Assembly: GCA_963789255.1 (NCBI GenBank)
Contig: CAWBJW010000003.1
Location: 62,001-126,000, forward strand
Source of the DNA: DATARH01 sp963789255
Lineage (GTDB): Bacteria > Pseudomonadota > Alphaproteobacteria > ATCC43930 > CGMCC-115725
DNA length: 64,000 nucleotides
Reading direction: 5' to 3'
Shown: positions 29,006-38,025 of the stretch, piece by piece
Position numbering within the stretch: position 1 is the first letter of the stretch
Layout: each line of letters begins with the position of its first letter
Translations under genes and position numbers: made by a program
The notes under the pieces: model-generated
Databases searched by the model: none
Told to the model about the DNA's origin: nothing
Seen by the model: the letters and a program-made list of their open reading frames with translations, nothing else

Positions 29006-30760
29006 ATGCCCGCCGCCCGCCGCCTTGCCGCGATCCTCGCCGCCGATGTCGGGGGCTATTCGCGGCTGATGGGGGAGGATGAGGAAGGCACGCTCGAACG
29101 CCTGAAGGCGCTGCGGCGCGAACCGGTCGATCCGAAAATCGCCGAGCACAACGGCCGCATCGTCAAGACCACCGGTGACGGGCTGCTGGTGGAATTCGCC
29201 AGCGTCGTCGATGCGGTGCGCTGCGCGGTCGAGATGCAGCAAGGGATGGCGGTGCGCAACGCCGATGTGCCGGCGGGGCGGCGCATCGAATTCCGCATCG
29301 GCATCAATCTCGGCGACATCATCAGCGACGAGGGCGACATCTATGGCGACGGCGTCAACGTCGCGGCGCGGCTCGAAGCCTTGGCCGAGCCGGGCGGTAT
29401 CTGCGTCGCCGGCGTGGTGCGCGACCAGGTCCGCGACAAGCTCGATTTCGCCTTCGAGGATCTCGGCGAGCAGCAGGTCAAGAACATCGCCCGCCCGGTG
29501 CATGTCTATCGCGTGCGGATAGCGGCTCCAGCCGTGGAGCCACGGCCGCCGCTGGCGTTGCCGGACAAGCCGTCGCTGGCGGTCCTGCCGTTCCAGAACA
29601 TGAGCGGCGACCCGGAACAGGAATATTTCGCCGACGGCATGGTCGAGGAGATCACGACCGCGGTCGCCCGTTTGCCCTGGCTGTTCGTGATCGCCCGCAA
29701 TTCCGCCTTCACCTACAAGGGCAAGGCGATCGACGTGAAGCAGGTGGCGCGCGAACTGGGTGTGCGCTATGTGCTCGAAGGCTCGGTGCGCAAGGCCGCC
29801 AACCGAGTGCGCATCACCGGCCAGCTGATCGACACGGCAACCGGCGCGCATATCTGGGCCGACCGTTTCGACGGCGCGCTCGACGACATTTTCGAGCTTC
29901 AGGATCAGGTGGCTTCGAGCGTCGCCGGTGCGATCGAGCCGAAACTGCGCCTTGCCGAAATCCAGCGGACCGCCCGCAAACCGACTGAAAACCTCAACGC
30001 CTATGATTTGTATTTGCGCGCGCTGGACGAGTTCCGCAAACCGGCCCTCGGCGGCTCCGACGCGGCGATCAGTCTTCTGCGTCAGGCCCTCAGCGTAGAT
30101 CCCTCCTACGCTCCGGCTGCCACTCTGATCGGCGCCGTTCGTCGCGCCCAAAGTATCGCGGGCACACCGCTTTCGGATCAACAGATCGCCGAGGCGCTGC
30201 GCCTGTCGCGCCACGCGATCGAGATCGGCATGGACGATCCCGAGGCACTCGCGCAGGCAGGCGGGAACCTGGCTTTACTTGGCGGCGAACACGCGGCGGC
30301 GATGCGGGCAATCGAACGCGCCCTTTTGCTCAACCCAAACTGCGCTGCCGCATGGGCCCACGCCGCAGCGGTGCATTGCTTTGCCAACCGACCGGAGGCC
30401 GCTATCGAGGCCGCGCAGCGCGCGATGCGGCTGAGCCCGCTCGATCCGGGTCTCTACGCGCAGGAATGGATGCTCGGCTACGCGCTGATGCTCGCCGGCC
30501 GATACGACGAAGCGATCGAATGGGTCAACCGGTCGCTGCACGACCGGCCGAGCTTTCACGCGTCAATCCGCGGGCGGCTCGCACTTTGCGGCTATCTCGG
30601 CCGCACCGAGGAGGCGCGCGAATGGATGGCGCGGCTGTTCAGGGTCAACCCGGTGCACACGATTGCCTGGTTCAAGACGTTCGGCGGCAGATTCCTCTCG
30701 CCGGGAACGCTTGCCGTGTGGGTCGAGGGCCTCCGCCGCGCCGGGCTGCCGGAGGAATAG
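29006..30760 (+). CDS. Class III adenylate cyclase fused to TolB-like and TPR regions
   Basis: This is a 584-residue protein. Residues about 5-165 form a class III cyclase: metal Asp residues in AILAADVGGYSRLM and KTTGDGLLVEF, Lys before the second for adenine selection, and DGVNVAARLEALAEPGG. Residues about 190-320 form the TolB-like segment common in this family (LPFQNMSGDPEQEYFADGM, GVRYVLEGSVRKAANRVRIT). The remainder is helical with tetratricopeptide-like repeats (ALAQAGGNLALLGGEHAAAM, AAIEAAQRAMRLSPLDPGLY). It should make cAMP in response to a protein or envelope signal. No membrane helix is evident. Confidence 0.87.
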   Translation: MPAARRLAAILAADVGGYSRLMGEDEEGTLERLKALRREPVDPKIAEHNGRIVKTTGDGLLVEFASVVDAVRCAVEMQQGMAVRNADVPAGRRIEFRIGINLGDIISDEGDIYGDGVNVAARLEALAEPGGICVAGVVRDQVRDKLDFAFEDLGEQQVKNIARPVHVYRVRIAAPAVEPRPPLALPDKPSLAVLPFQNMSGDPEQEYFADGMVEEITTAVARLPWLFVIARNSAFTYKGKAIDVKQVARELGVRYVLEGSVRKAANRVRITGQLIDTATGAHIWADRFDGALDDIFELQDQVASSVAGAIEPKLRLAEIQRTARKPTENLNAYDLYLRALDEFRKPALGGSDAAISLLRQALSVDPSYAPAATLIGAVRRAQSIAGTPLSDQQIAEALRLSRHAIEIGMDDPEALAQAGGNLALLGGEHAAAMRAIERALLLNPNCAAAWAHAAAVHCFANRPEAAIEAAQRAMRLSPLDPGLYAQEWMLGYALMLAGRYDEAIEWVNRSLHDRPSFHASIRGRLALCGYLGRTEEAREWMARLFRVNPVHTIAWFKTFGGRFLSPGTLAVWVEGLRRAGLPEE

Positions 30761-30764
30761 CGCC

Positions 30765-31997
30765 ATGGCCGCAATCATCCTCGCCAATTGCGCGATCGTT
30801 GACGGCACGCGCCACGAGCGTCGCGAGGACCAGCACGTGCTGATCGAGGGCGAGCGGGTCCGCGAGGTCTCCGACCGGCCGCTGAGGAGCGACGCGGCCG
30901 AGACGATTGATCTCCACGGCCGCACGCTGATGCCCGGGCTGATCGACGCGCATGTCCATGTGCTGGCCGTCGATGCGGCGCTGGCCCGGCTCGCCGAGCA
31001 GCCGCTGACCCTGGTGACGATGCAGGCGGCGCGGGTGCTCCAAGGCATGCTCAGGCGCGGCTTCACGACGGTGCGCGACGCCGGGGGCGCCGATGGCGGG
31101 CTGGCCGAGGCAGTCGCGCAGGGGCTGGTGGCGGGTCCGCGTCTGTTTCCGTCGGGCCAGGCCTTGAGCCAGACCGGCGGGCATGGCGACCTGCGCCCGC
31201 GCACCCGATCGGTCGTGAGCTGCGCCTGCTGCGAATACGGCGCGGGGCTCGCGCGCATCGCCGACGGCGTCGCCGAGTGCCGCCGCGCCGCCCGCGACGA
31301 ATTGCGCAAGGGCGCGACCCAGTTGAAGATCATGGCGTCGGGCGGCGTCGCCTCGCCCTACGATCCGATCGGCAACGTCCAGTACAGCACCGAGGAGATG
31401 CGCGCGATCGTCGAGGAGGCGCGCGGCTGGCAAACCTATGTCCTGGCGCATGCCTATACGCCCGAAGCGATCGGCCGGGCGGTCGACAACGGCGTGCGCT
31501 CGATCGAGCACGCCAACCTGATCGACCGGGCGACGGCCGAGCATGTCGCCGCTGCCGGCGGGTTCGCCGTCCCGACCCTGGTCACCTACGATTCGCTGCA
31601 CCGGTTCGGCCGCGATCTCGGTTTTCCCGAAATCAGCCTCGGCAAGCTCGCCGAGGTGCGCGAGGCCGGACTGCGCTCGCTGGAAATTCTGCTGGCGGCT
31701 GGCGTGCCGATCGGCTACGGCACCGATCTCCTCGGCCCGATGCACAAGTATCAGACGCGCGAGTTCGTGCTGCGCGCCGAGGCGATGGCGCCGTTCGACA
31801 TCATCCGCTCGGCGACGATTGTCAACGCCGCGCTGCTGAACCGTGAGGGCGAATTGGGGGTGGTCGCCCCCGACGCCCGCGCCGATCTGATCGCCGTCGA
31901 TGGCGACCCGCTCGCCGACATCTCGGTGCTCGATGGCCAGGGCGAGCACATCGCGATGATCATGAAAGACGGCGTGTTCTACAAGCGCCCGGTGTGA
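30765..31997 (+). CDS. Metal-dependent amidohydrolase (imidazolonepropionase/prolidase-like)
   Basis: This 410-residue protein is of the amidohydrolase superfamily. The HxH metal site is in LMPGLIDAHVHVLAVD. The carboxylated-Lys region is QLKIMASGGVASPYDPIGNV, further His ligands are in YVLAHAYTPEAI and RSIEHANLID, and the final Asp is in PIGYGTDLLGP. The start ATG at 30765 follows GGAGGAATAG, just 4 bp after the cyclase stop, so it is probably in the same operon. The closest characterised relatives cleave amino-acid amide or dipeptide bonds; the substrate is not identifiable here. Confidence 0.87.
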   Translation: MAAIILANCAIVDGTRHERREDQHVLIEGERVREVSDRPLRSDAAETIDLHGRTLMPGLIDAHVHVLAVDAALARLAEQPLTLVTMQAARVLQGMLRRGFTTVRDAGGADGGLAEAVAQGLVAGPRLFPSGQALSQTGGHGDLRPRTRSVVSCACCEYGAGLARIADGVAECRRAARDELRKGATQLKIMASGGVASPYDPIGNVQYSTEEMRAIVEEARGWQTYVLAHAYTPEAIGRAVDNGVRSIEHANLIDRATAEHVAAAGGFAVPTLVTYDSLHRFGRDLGFPEISLGKLAEVREAGLRSLEILLAAGVPIGYGTDLLGPMHKYQTREFVLRAEAMAPFDIIRSATIVNAALLNREGELGVVAPDARADLIAVDGDPLADISVLDGQGEHIAMIMKDGVFYKRPV

Positions 31998-32085
31998 AGA
32001 GGGCCGACCCTGTTTTTCCACACGTTGGAGGGTTGAAACTTCGTCTCGCCCGTGGTTATTACAATGTAATACCGAGGAGACGCAA

Positions 32086-32340
32086 ATGCGGGCGGCGGTG
32101 CGCAAATTGGGCAACTCTTCGGGGATCATTATCCCGAAATCGCTGCTGGCTGAGTTCGGTGTCGCGGCGGGCGATACCTTGGACATGACGATCGAGGAGG
32201 GGCGCATCGTGCTGGCTCCGGTGAAGCGGCACGCGCGTGCGGGCTGGGCCGAGGCGTCGCGAAACCTCGCCGAGTCCGGCGATGATGCACTGGTTTGGCC
32301 CGAATTCGGCAACGCCGAAGACGAGACGCTGATCTGGTGA
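32086..32340 (+). CDS. mazE: MazE-type antitoxin (AbrB fold)
   Basis: This 84-residue protein has an N-terminal AbrB/MazE DNA-binding swapped-hairpin domain: RAAVRKLGNSSGIIIPKSLL, then AGDTLDMTIEEGRIVL. The acidic C-terminal tail (NLAESGDDALVWPEFGNAED) would wrap the toxin. It represses its own operon and neutralises MazF. The start ATG at 32086 follows GAGGAG. It overlaps the downstream toxin by a GTGA, the usual coupled arrangement. Confidence 0.9.
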   Translation: MRAAVRKLGNSSGIIIPKSLLAEFGVAAGDTLDMTIEEGRIVLAPVKRHARAGWAEASRNLAESGDDALVWPEFGNAEDETLIW

Positions 32341-32708
32341 GAAACCGCGGTGCTCGCGGCAGCGGGATTCCGGTGTCGAATGCAGTCGTTTCGGTCCGCG
32401 GCGAGATCTGGCTCGCCGCCCTCGACCCGACAATTGGCAGCGAGATCCAGAAAACCCGTCCTTGCGTGATCATTTCCCCGTCCGAGATGAACGAATTTTT
32501 GCGCACGCTTACGGTCGCGCCGATGACGACCGGCAGCCGCCCGGCACCGTACCGTATCCCGCTTCGGTTTCGCGGCAAGGAGGGGCTGATCCTGCTCGAC
32601 CAGCTGCGCACCCTCGACAGGCAGCGTCTGGTGCGCCGGCTCGGTGCCGTCAGCGGCAACACCCTGCACCTCACGCTGGCTGCATTGCGCGAGATGTTTG
32701 AAGAGTAG
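32337..32708 (+). CDS. mazF: MazF-type mRNA interferase toxin
   Basis: This PemK/MazF-fold toxin is about 111-123 residues long. Family marks are VRGEIWLAALDPTIGSEIQK, TRPCVIISPSEMN and LILLDQLRTLDRQRLVRRLG. Known members cut single-stranded mRNA at short sites. Two GTG starts are possible: 32337, which overlaps the antitoxin stop and gives an Arg-rich leader, and 32373, which gives a more typical length. I list the coupled one. The locus sits between a probable cyclase-hydrolase operon and a convergent dehydrogenase gene. Confidence 0.9.
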   Translation: MRNRGARGSGIPVSNAVVSVRGEIWLAALDPTIGSEIQKTRPCVIISPSEMNEFLRTLTVAPMTTGSRPAPYRIPLRFRGKEGLILLDQLRTLDRQRLVRRLGAVSGNTLHLTLAALREMFEE

Positions 32709-32715
32709 CGGGGCC

Positions 32716-34008
32716 TCACTCCGCCGCGTTCTTGCCGCCGTAGCGGCGCACCCGCAGGTCGGCCTGTTCCTTGTGGCCCCAGAAGCGCTCGATCGCGCAG
32801 AGCCGGCTGCAATATTCGCCGACCGTCGCGCTCGCCTCGGCGGTCCTGACCTCCTGGTAGGTGCAGGTCTTGAGGAACTTGCCGACCCACAATCCGCCGG
32901 TGTAGCGGGCCGCGCCCTTGGTCGGCAAGGTGTGGTTGGTGCCGATCACCTTGTCGCCATAGGCGACATTGGTCTCGGGGCCGAGGAAGAGGGCGCCGTA
33001 ATTCTTGAGCCGGTCGAGCCACCAGCGCGGCTCGCGGCACAGCACCTCGACATGCTCGGCGGCGATGCGGTCGGCCTCGGCGGCCATCTCCTCGTCGCCG
33101 CCGCACAGAATGACCTCGCCATAGTCGCGCCACGCGATTCCGGCGACATCGGCGGTCGGCAACACGGTGAGCTGGCGGGCGACCTCGCGGATCGTGTCGT
33201 GCGCGAGCTTTTCCGACGTCGTAAGGAGGATCGCCGGCGAGGAGGGCCCGTGCTCGGCCTGGCCGAGGAGGTCGGTCGCGCACATCTCGGCGTCGGCGGT
33301 GTCGTCGGCGATCACCAGGATCTCGGTCGGCCCGGCGAAGAGGTCGATGCCGACCCGCCCGTAGAGCTGGCGCTTGGCTTCGGCGACATAGGCGTTGCCG
33401 GGGCCGACCAGCATGTCGACCGGCACGAACGTGTCGGTGCCGAGCGCCATCGCCGCGACCGCCTGCACGCCGCCGAGGACATAAATCTCGTCGGCGCCGC
33501 CGAGATGCATCGCCGCGATCGTCTCGGGATGCGGGCCGCCCTGGTTGGGCGGGGTGCAGGCGGCGATATGGCCGACCCCGGCGACCCGCGCCGTCACGAT
33601 CGACATATGCGCCGAGGCGACCATCGGGTAGCGCCCGCCCGGCACATAGCAGCCGACCCGGCCGACCGGGATGTGGCGGTGGCCGAGGAAAACGCCGGGC
33701 AGCGTCTCGACCTCGACATCCCTGAGCGCGGCGCGCTGGATCTGCGCGAAATTGCGGATCTGCGCCTGCGCGAACTTGATGTCGTCGATCGTTGTTGGCG
33801 ACACCCGGGCGACCAGGGCGCGGATCTCGTCGTCGCCGAGGCGGAAGCTCGGCGGCGACCATTTGTCGAAGCGCGCGCTGAGTTCGCGCACCGCCGCATC
33901 GCCGCGCGCCTTCACGTCGGCGATGATCGTCTCGACCGTGGCGCGAATCTTGGCGTCCGCTCCGTCCTGCGATCCGGCCAGCGCGGCCGTCTTGATGTGA
34001 CGCGGCAT
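32716..34008 (-). CDS. hisD: Histidinol dehydrogenase family enzyme (HisD/HpsN-like)
   Basis: This 430-residue zinc-dependent dehydrogenase has PVGRVGCYVPGGRYPM, FVPVDMLVGPGNAYVAEAKR, AGPTEILVIADDTAD, LLGQAEHGPSSPAILLTT and the NHTLPT segment. No other histidine genes are near; it follows a solute-binding protein by 9 bp and an SDR further upstream. The ending WVGKFLKTCTYQEV is typical of catabolic paralogues such as sulfopropanediol dehydrogenase HpsN. A role in oxidising an imported alcohol is therefore as likely as histidine synthesis. The start ATG at 34008 has AGGAGGG upstream. Confidence 0.85.
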   Translation of the reverse strand: MPRHIKTAALAGSQDGADAKIRATVETIIADVKARGDAAVRELSARFDKWSPPSFRLGDDEIRALVARVSPTTIDDIKFAQAQIRNFAQIQRAALRDVEVETLPGVFLGHRHIPVGRVGCYVPGGRYPMVASAHMSIVTARVAGVGHIAACTPPNQGGPHPETIAAMHLGGADEIYVLGGVQAVAAMALGTDTFVPVDMLVGPGNAYVAEAKRQLYGRVGIDLFAGPTEILVIADDTADAEMCATDLLGQAEHGPSSPAILLTTSEKLAHDTIREVARQLTVLPTADVAGIAWRDYGEVILCGGDEEMAAEADRIAAEHVEVLCREPRWWLDRLKNYGALFLGPETNVAYGDKVIGTNHTLPTKGAARYTGGLWVGKFLKTCTYQEVRTAEASATVGEYCSRLCAIERFWGHKEQADLRVRRYGGKNAAE

Positions 34009-34017
34009 GGATCCCTC

Positions 34018-35017
34018 CTACTCGATGACCTCGTCGGCGCGAGCGAGCAGCGATTGCGGCATCGTCACACCAATCGCCTTCGCGGTCAGCAGGTTGACGG
34101 TGAGTTTGAATTTCGCCGGCCGTTCCACCGGCAGATCGCCGGGACGCGCGCCGTCGATGATCCGATGCACGTATTCTGCTGCTCGCTGCCGCAGATAACG
34201 CTGGTCCGCGCCGAGCGACAGCAGCCCGCCATGCTTCGCGTAATCGGAAGAGGTCGAGGCGCTGGGCAGGTGCCGATCCCGAGCGAAACCGATAATGCGG
34301 TCACGGACCGAACCGTCTCCACTGAGAAGGGTAGAATCGTTTGCCACCACCAGAGCATCCAGCCCTTTGCCATCGAGTTGGGCGAGGGTCCGGTCTATAT
34401 CGGTCGCCCCCCGGCTGACGGCGCGCACCAGCGAAAGGTGAAGGCGGTCAGCGGCGGGTTTGAGGATTGCCGGATACTCGTCCCAAGCCGGGTTCTCGGG
34501 GTTCAGCAGCACGCCGACCTTTGATGCTCGCGGCACCGTTTCCTCCAGGCATTTCTCTTGTTGCCCGAGGCTCTCCAGGGTAATGCCGGTGACGTTGCCG
34601 ACCGGTCGCGACAGGTTGTTGCCGGCGAGCGCCAGCAGGACCGCTTCGCCGGCCACGCCGACAACGATCGGGATGGTTTTGGTCGCGTTTGCCGCGGCGC
34701 GGGCGCCGCCCGTCGTATAGGTGTAGATGACATCCGGCCGCCACGCGACCAGTTCGGCGGCGAGCGCCGGCAGACGGTCCAACCGGTCGTCGGCGAAGCG
34801 AAACTCGATCACGAGATTGCGTCCCTCAACGTCTCCCAATCCATGTAATGCGGCAAGGAAAATCGACGAGCTGGCTGCCGCCCGCCGGATCGGCCGACGG
34901 GGCGGCATCCGGGCTCAAGATGCCCAGCCTTGCCGGGCCCGGGTGAGTTTGCGCCAGCGCGTACGGCGCGAAGGCGGTGGCACAAAGTGACGACAAGAGT
35001 AGGTTGCGCCGCCTCAT
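34018..35017 (-). CDS. ABC transporter substrate-binding protein (ABC_sub_bind family), one frameshift
   Basis: From ATG 35017 a signal peptide (RRRNLLLSSLCATAFAPYAL, then AQTHPG) leads into RLGILSPDA. An extra T (plus-strand A-run 34859-34862) shifts the frame at LVDF. The next frame continues LAALHGLGDVEGRNLVIEFR, then VIYTYTTGGARAAANATKTI, PIVVGVAGEAVLLALAGNNL, SRPVGNVTGIT and the end SLLARADEVIE. The repaired length is about 332 residues, normal for this TrpX-like family of binding proteins. It probably shares a transcript with the hisD-like gene 9 bp downstream. No permease or ATPase is visible. Confidence 0.83.
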
Positions 35018-35058
35018 TCGATCACCTCATCAGCCAAGGCAAGCAGGGACGCATCCAT
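35018..35058 (-). pseudogene. Fourteen-codon tail of a second ABC_sub_bind gene
   Basis: Between the SDR stop and the ABC_sub_bind start, the minus strand reads MDASLLALADEVIE and a stop that overlaps the next ATG (ATGA). This is nearly the same as the last residues of the neighbouring intact protein (SLLARADEVIE). It looks like the 3' end left when one of two tandem binding-protein genes was deleted. Translation of the remnant is not implied. Confidence 0.55.
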
Positions 35059-35820
35059 TCACCATGCGGTCCAGCCGCCATCGACGAGCAGCGATGAGCC
35101 GGTGACGAGGCTGGCGGCCGGCGAGGCAAGGAAGACGACCGCGTTTGCCACCTCCTCGACCGTGCCGAGCCGGCCCAGCGGGATGCGGTCGAGGATCCAT
35201 TGCCTTGTGTCGGGATCGTCGAGAAACGGCTTCGACAGCGGCGTCATCACGAAAGTCGGCGCGATCGAGACGACGCGCACGCCAGACGGCGCCAATTCGA
35301 CTGCCATCGCCTTGGTCAGCCCTTCGAGCGCGTGCTTGGTCATCACATAGACCGTGCGGCTGCGCTCCGAGCCGACATGGCCCATCTGCGACGACATGTT
35401 GATGATGACGCCGCTGCCCGCCTCGACCATCGGCCGCGCCGCCGCCTGCGCCACGACGAACGCGGCCTTGATGTTGAGTGCGATCATATGGTCGAGGGTT
35501 GCCTCGTCAACCCCGAGAAACGGTTGCGGCCGGTTGACCCCGGCATTGTTGACGAGGATGTCGAGGCGGGCGAGGCCGGCGATCGCGTCGCGCGCCGCTT
35601 CGCTGTCGGTCACATCGAACGGGAGGGCCCGCGCGCGGCCGCCCTGCGCGCCGATTTCGGCCGCGAGCGCTGCGAGTTCGGCCGGGGTGCGGCTGTTGAG
35701 CAGCAGTTCGGCCCCGGCCCCGGCGAGCGCCAGCGCAACGGCGCGACCGATGCCGCGCCCGGCGCCGGTAACCAGCGCCGACCTGCCGTCGAGGCGAAAC
35801 GGGTTCTCCGGAGCGGGCAC
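35059..35820 (-). CDS. Short-chain dehydrogenase/reductase
   Basis: This 253-residue Rossmann-fold oxidoreductase has the cofactor motif ALVTGAGRGIGRAVAL, LVNNAGVNRPQPF, catalytic Ser in IINMSSQMGHVG and the Tyr-Lys pair in TVYVMTKHALEGL, ending SSLLVDGGWTAW. I chose the GTG at 35820 because GGGAGA lies six bases before it and the product has the usual SDR length. The ATG at 35877 would add residues drawn from a palindromic repeat. The neighbours suggest a small catabolic operon (SDR, binding protein, hisD-like dehydrogenase), with the substrate unknown. Confidence 0.87.
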   Translation of the reverse strand: MPAPENPFRLDGRSALVTGAGRGIGRAVALALAGAGAELLLNSRTPAELAALAAEIGAQGGRARALPFDVTDSEAARDAIAGLARLDILVNNAGVNRPQPFLGVDEATLDHMIALNIKAAFVVAQAAARPMVEAGSGVIINMSSQMGHVGSERSRTVYVMTKHALEGLTKAMAVELAPSGVRVVSIAPTFVMTPLSKPFLDDPDTRQWILDRIPLGRLGTVEEVANAVVFLASPAASLVTGSSLLVDGGWTAW

Positions 35821-35872
35821 GCGCGGTCTCCCTTGCCTGCGGTCGAGTATCGTATCGAAGCATTCCTCCCTT

Positions 35873-36008
35873 GTCATTCCGGGGCCGCCCGGAGGGCGGA
35901 GCCCGGAACCCATGCACACCGTCCTCTGCGAGGGCGCACCGGCTTTCGGACGAAATTTCCTGCCGGTCGTGTTCCTGGGTTCCGGGCTCGCGGCGCCCCG
36001 GAATGACA
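35873..36008. repeat. REP-like inverted repeat between SDR and esterase genes
   Basis: The arms at about 35873-35912 and 35976-36008 are imperfect inverted copies starting GTCATTCCGGGGCCGCCC and ending GGCGCCCCGGAATGAC. It is the same family as the 24694-24794 element. It lies in the divergent promoter region of the SDR and esterase genes. Confidence 0.75.
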
Positions 36009-36116
36009 GCGTAGGGGGCCGCGGCGAAGCAATCTCGATCGGGCGGATTTGCTATTGCCTACTCCTGGACCGGACGCGTCAGATAGACCGAGCTTCAAGT
36101 TTTGCCGGGAGATCCT

Positions 36117-37055
36117 ATGCCGACCTTGCACACGCAGATCGTGAACGCGCTGGAGGCCATGAAAAAGCTCGGCCTGAAGCCGATCGAGGCGATGACGCCC
36201 TCTGAGGCGCGCGCCCAGATGGAGGAGACCGCGAAGAGCCGCAAGGCCGAGCCGCTGCCGGTCGCGCGCGTCGAGGACAGGACGATCGCCGGCCCGGCCG
36301 GGCCGATCCGGCTGCGGCTTTACTGGCCGGACGCTGCCGGCCCAGTGCCGGCGATCGCCTATTATCATGGCGGCGGGCACGTCATCGGCAGCCTCGACAC
36401 GCACGATCTGATCGCCCGCAATCTGTGCGCCGGCGCCGCTTCGCTGGTCGTCTCGGTCGATTACCGGATGGGGCCGGAGCATCGCTTCCCGGCGGCGGTC
36501 GAGGATTGCTTCGCCGCCTTGGGGTGGCTGCACGGCAATGCCGCAAGCCTCGGCGCCGACCCGGGCCGGCTCGGCGTTCATGGCGACAGCGCCGGGGCCA
36601 ATTTGGCCGCGGTCGTGGCGCTGATGGCGCGCGATGCCGGGACCCCTGATTTGCGGCTGCAATCCCTGGTCTACCCGGTCGCCGATTACACGCTGAGCAG
36701 CGCCAGCTACGCCGCCTTCGCCGAGGGCTACGGGCTGTTGACCCGCGCCGCGATGGTGTGGTTCCAGGGGCACTATCTGCGCAGCCCGGCCGATGCCGAG
36801 GATTGGCGGGCGTCGCCGATCAGGGCGGCGAGCCTCGCGGATGTCGCGCCGGCGATCGTCGTCACCGCCGAATGCGATGTATTGCACGATGACGGCGAGC
36901 GCTACGCCGAGGCGTTGCGGCAGGCCGGCGTCGCGGTCGAGTACCGCGAATACAAGGGGATGATCCACGGCTTTTTCGGCATGGTCCCGATCATCGACGA
37001 TGCGATGAACGCGCAGCGCGCCGTCGCCGCCGCGTTCAGGCGCGCCTTCGCATGA
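36117..37055 (+). CDS. Alpha/beta-hydrolase of the hormone-sensitive-lipase family
   Basis: This 312-residue esterase or acetyl hydrolase has an oxyanion-hole motif AIAYYHGGGHVIGS, nucleophile elbow VHGDSAGANLAAV, acid region AECDVLHDDGERYAEALRQ and catalytic His in KGMIHGFFGM. The N-terminal 50 residues are a helical cap (IVNALEAMKKLGLKPIEAMT). The start ATG at 36117 follows GGGAGA. No signal peptide is seen, so it is cytosolic. The substrate is a short acyl ester by family, otherwise unknown. Confidence 0.88.
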   Translation: MPTLHTQIVNALEAMKKLGLKPIEAMTPSEARAQMEETAKSRKAEPLPVARVEDRTIAGPAGPIRLRLYWPDAAGPVPAIAYYHGGGHVIGSLDTHDLIARNLCAGAASLVVSVDYRMGPEHRFPAAVEDCFAALGWLHGNAASLGADPGRLGVHGDSAGANLAAVVALMARDAGTPDLRLQSLVYPVADYTLSSASYAAFAEGYGLLTRAAMVWFQGHYLRSPADAEDWRASPIRAASLADVAPAIVVTAECDVLHDDGERYAEALRQAGVAVEYREYKGMIHGFFGMVPIIDDAMNAQRAVAAAFRRAFA

Positions 37056-37080
37056 CGGGGTCAGGCCGCGACGGCCGGGA

Positions 37081-37602
37081 TCAGGGCCGCCTTGGATCGC
37101 CAGGCGGATGCCCGATCGCTGCGGGACTGCGGACCATCAGCATCCCCGCAAGCACATCGTGCAGCGTGCGCCGGCGCCGGTTGAACAGGGCAAACAACAG
37201 GATCAGCGAGCCGGTCGCCGCGACCGTCAGGTAGAACAGCGCGGCATGCGCCAGGGCCTGCAGGAAGACCGGGCGCTCGCCGTCCCACGAGTACAGCCGG
37301 AGGTCGAAGGCGCGCATGCCCAGGGTCGCCGCGCGCCGGCCGCTCACCAGGAGCGTATGGTAGGCGAGGGGGATGAGGCCGAACAGAAACCACAGGCCCG
37401 GCGCGAGCAGACCGAAACTCAATACCGTCAACAGCACGAACGGCACCCAGAGCGCGACCGCGATCGCGCCGATGCACAATACATCGATCAGATAGGCGGC
37501 GGCGCGGCGCCACAATACGCCCTCGAACAGTTCGGGGCGGACCGCCGGGTCGGGCATGAAGCCGTCGCGCCGGGGCGAGGCAAAGGTGAAATCGGCCGTC
37601 AC
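37081..37602 (-). CDS. RDD-family membrane protein
   Basis: This protein of about 173 residues has the RDD domain: Arg in LWRRAAAYLIDVLCIGAIAV, two further hydrophobic helices (FGLLAPGLWFLFGLIPLAYH, ALAHAALFYLTVAATGSLIL) and conserved Asp in GMRAFDLRLYSWDGE and RTLHDVLAG. Function is not established; some members act in ion or drug transport. I take the GTG at 37602 as start (GAGGA upstream); ATG 37557 is an alternative. It is convergent with the esterase. Confidence 0.8.
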   Translation of the reverse strand: MTADFTFASPRRDGFMPDPAVRPELFEGVLWRRAAAYLIDVLCIGAIAVALWVPFVLLTVLSFGLLAPGLWFLFGLIPLAYHTLLVSGRRAATLGMRAFDLRLYSWDGERPVFLQALAHAALFYLTVAATGSLILLFALFNRRRRTLHDVLAGMLMVRSPAAIGHPPGDPRRP

Positions 37603-37734
37603 GGATGGTGTCCTCGCTGTCGCTACCGCGAGGATGTGGGGAGGCGGGGCAGCGCGGCAAGGCGGCGAAAGCGTGGTAAATTCGCGTCGGCCCTCATAGC
37701 ATCGCTCACCCCAGTTGCATCGCAGGAGGACGAC

Positions 37735-38025
37735 ATGCCGGCCTATTTCGTTGCTGAGGTCGAGGTTACCAACCCGGCCGGATACGAGCCGTACCGGGCG
37801 CTCGCCGGCGCCAGCATCGCCCAATATGGCGGCCGCTTCATCGCGCGCGGCGGCAAGGCCGAACTGGTCGAGGGCAGCCCCGAGCCGCAACGCGTCGTGA
37901 TCATCGAGTTTGCCGACGCGGCGGCCGCGCGGCGCTGGTACAACTCCCCGGAATATCAGGCGGCCCTGCCGATCCGGCTGGCCAACTCGCGCGGCCGGGC
38001 GCTGATCGTCGAAGGCGTGGGTTAG
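37735..38025 (+). CDS. DUF1330 small protein
   Basis: This 96-residue dimeric alpha/beta-barrel-type protein has AYFVAEVEVTNPAGYEPYRA, SIAQYGGRFIARGGKAELVE, RVVIIEFADAAAARRWYNSP and EYQAALPIR, all standard DUF1330 features. The function of the family is unknown. The start ATG at 37735 has AGGAGG. Its stop overlaps the convergent argC by 4 bp. Confidence 0.9.
   Translation: MPAYFVAEVEVTNPAGYEPYRALAGASIAQYGGRFIARGGKAELVEGSPEPQRVVIIEFADAAAARRWYNSPEYQAALPIRLANSRGRALIVEGVG

Noticed and set aside
35820..35877. SDR start at ATG 35877
   Set aside because: The added residues come from a palindromic repeat, while GTG 35820 has a strong ribosome-binding site and gives the usual SDR length.
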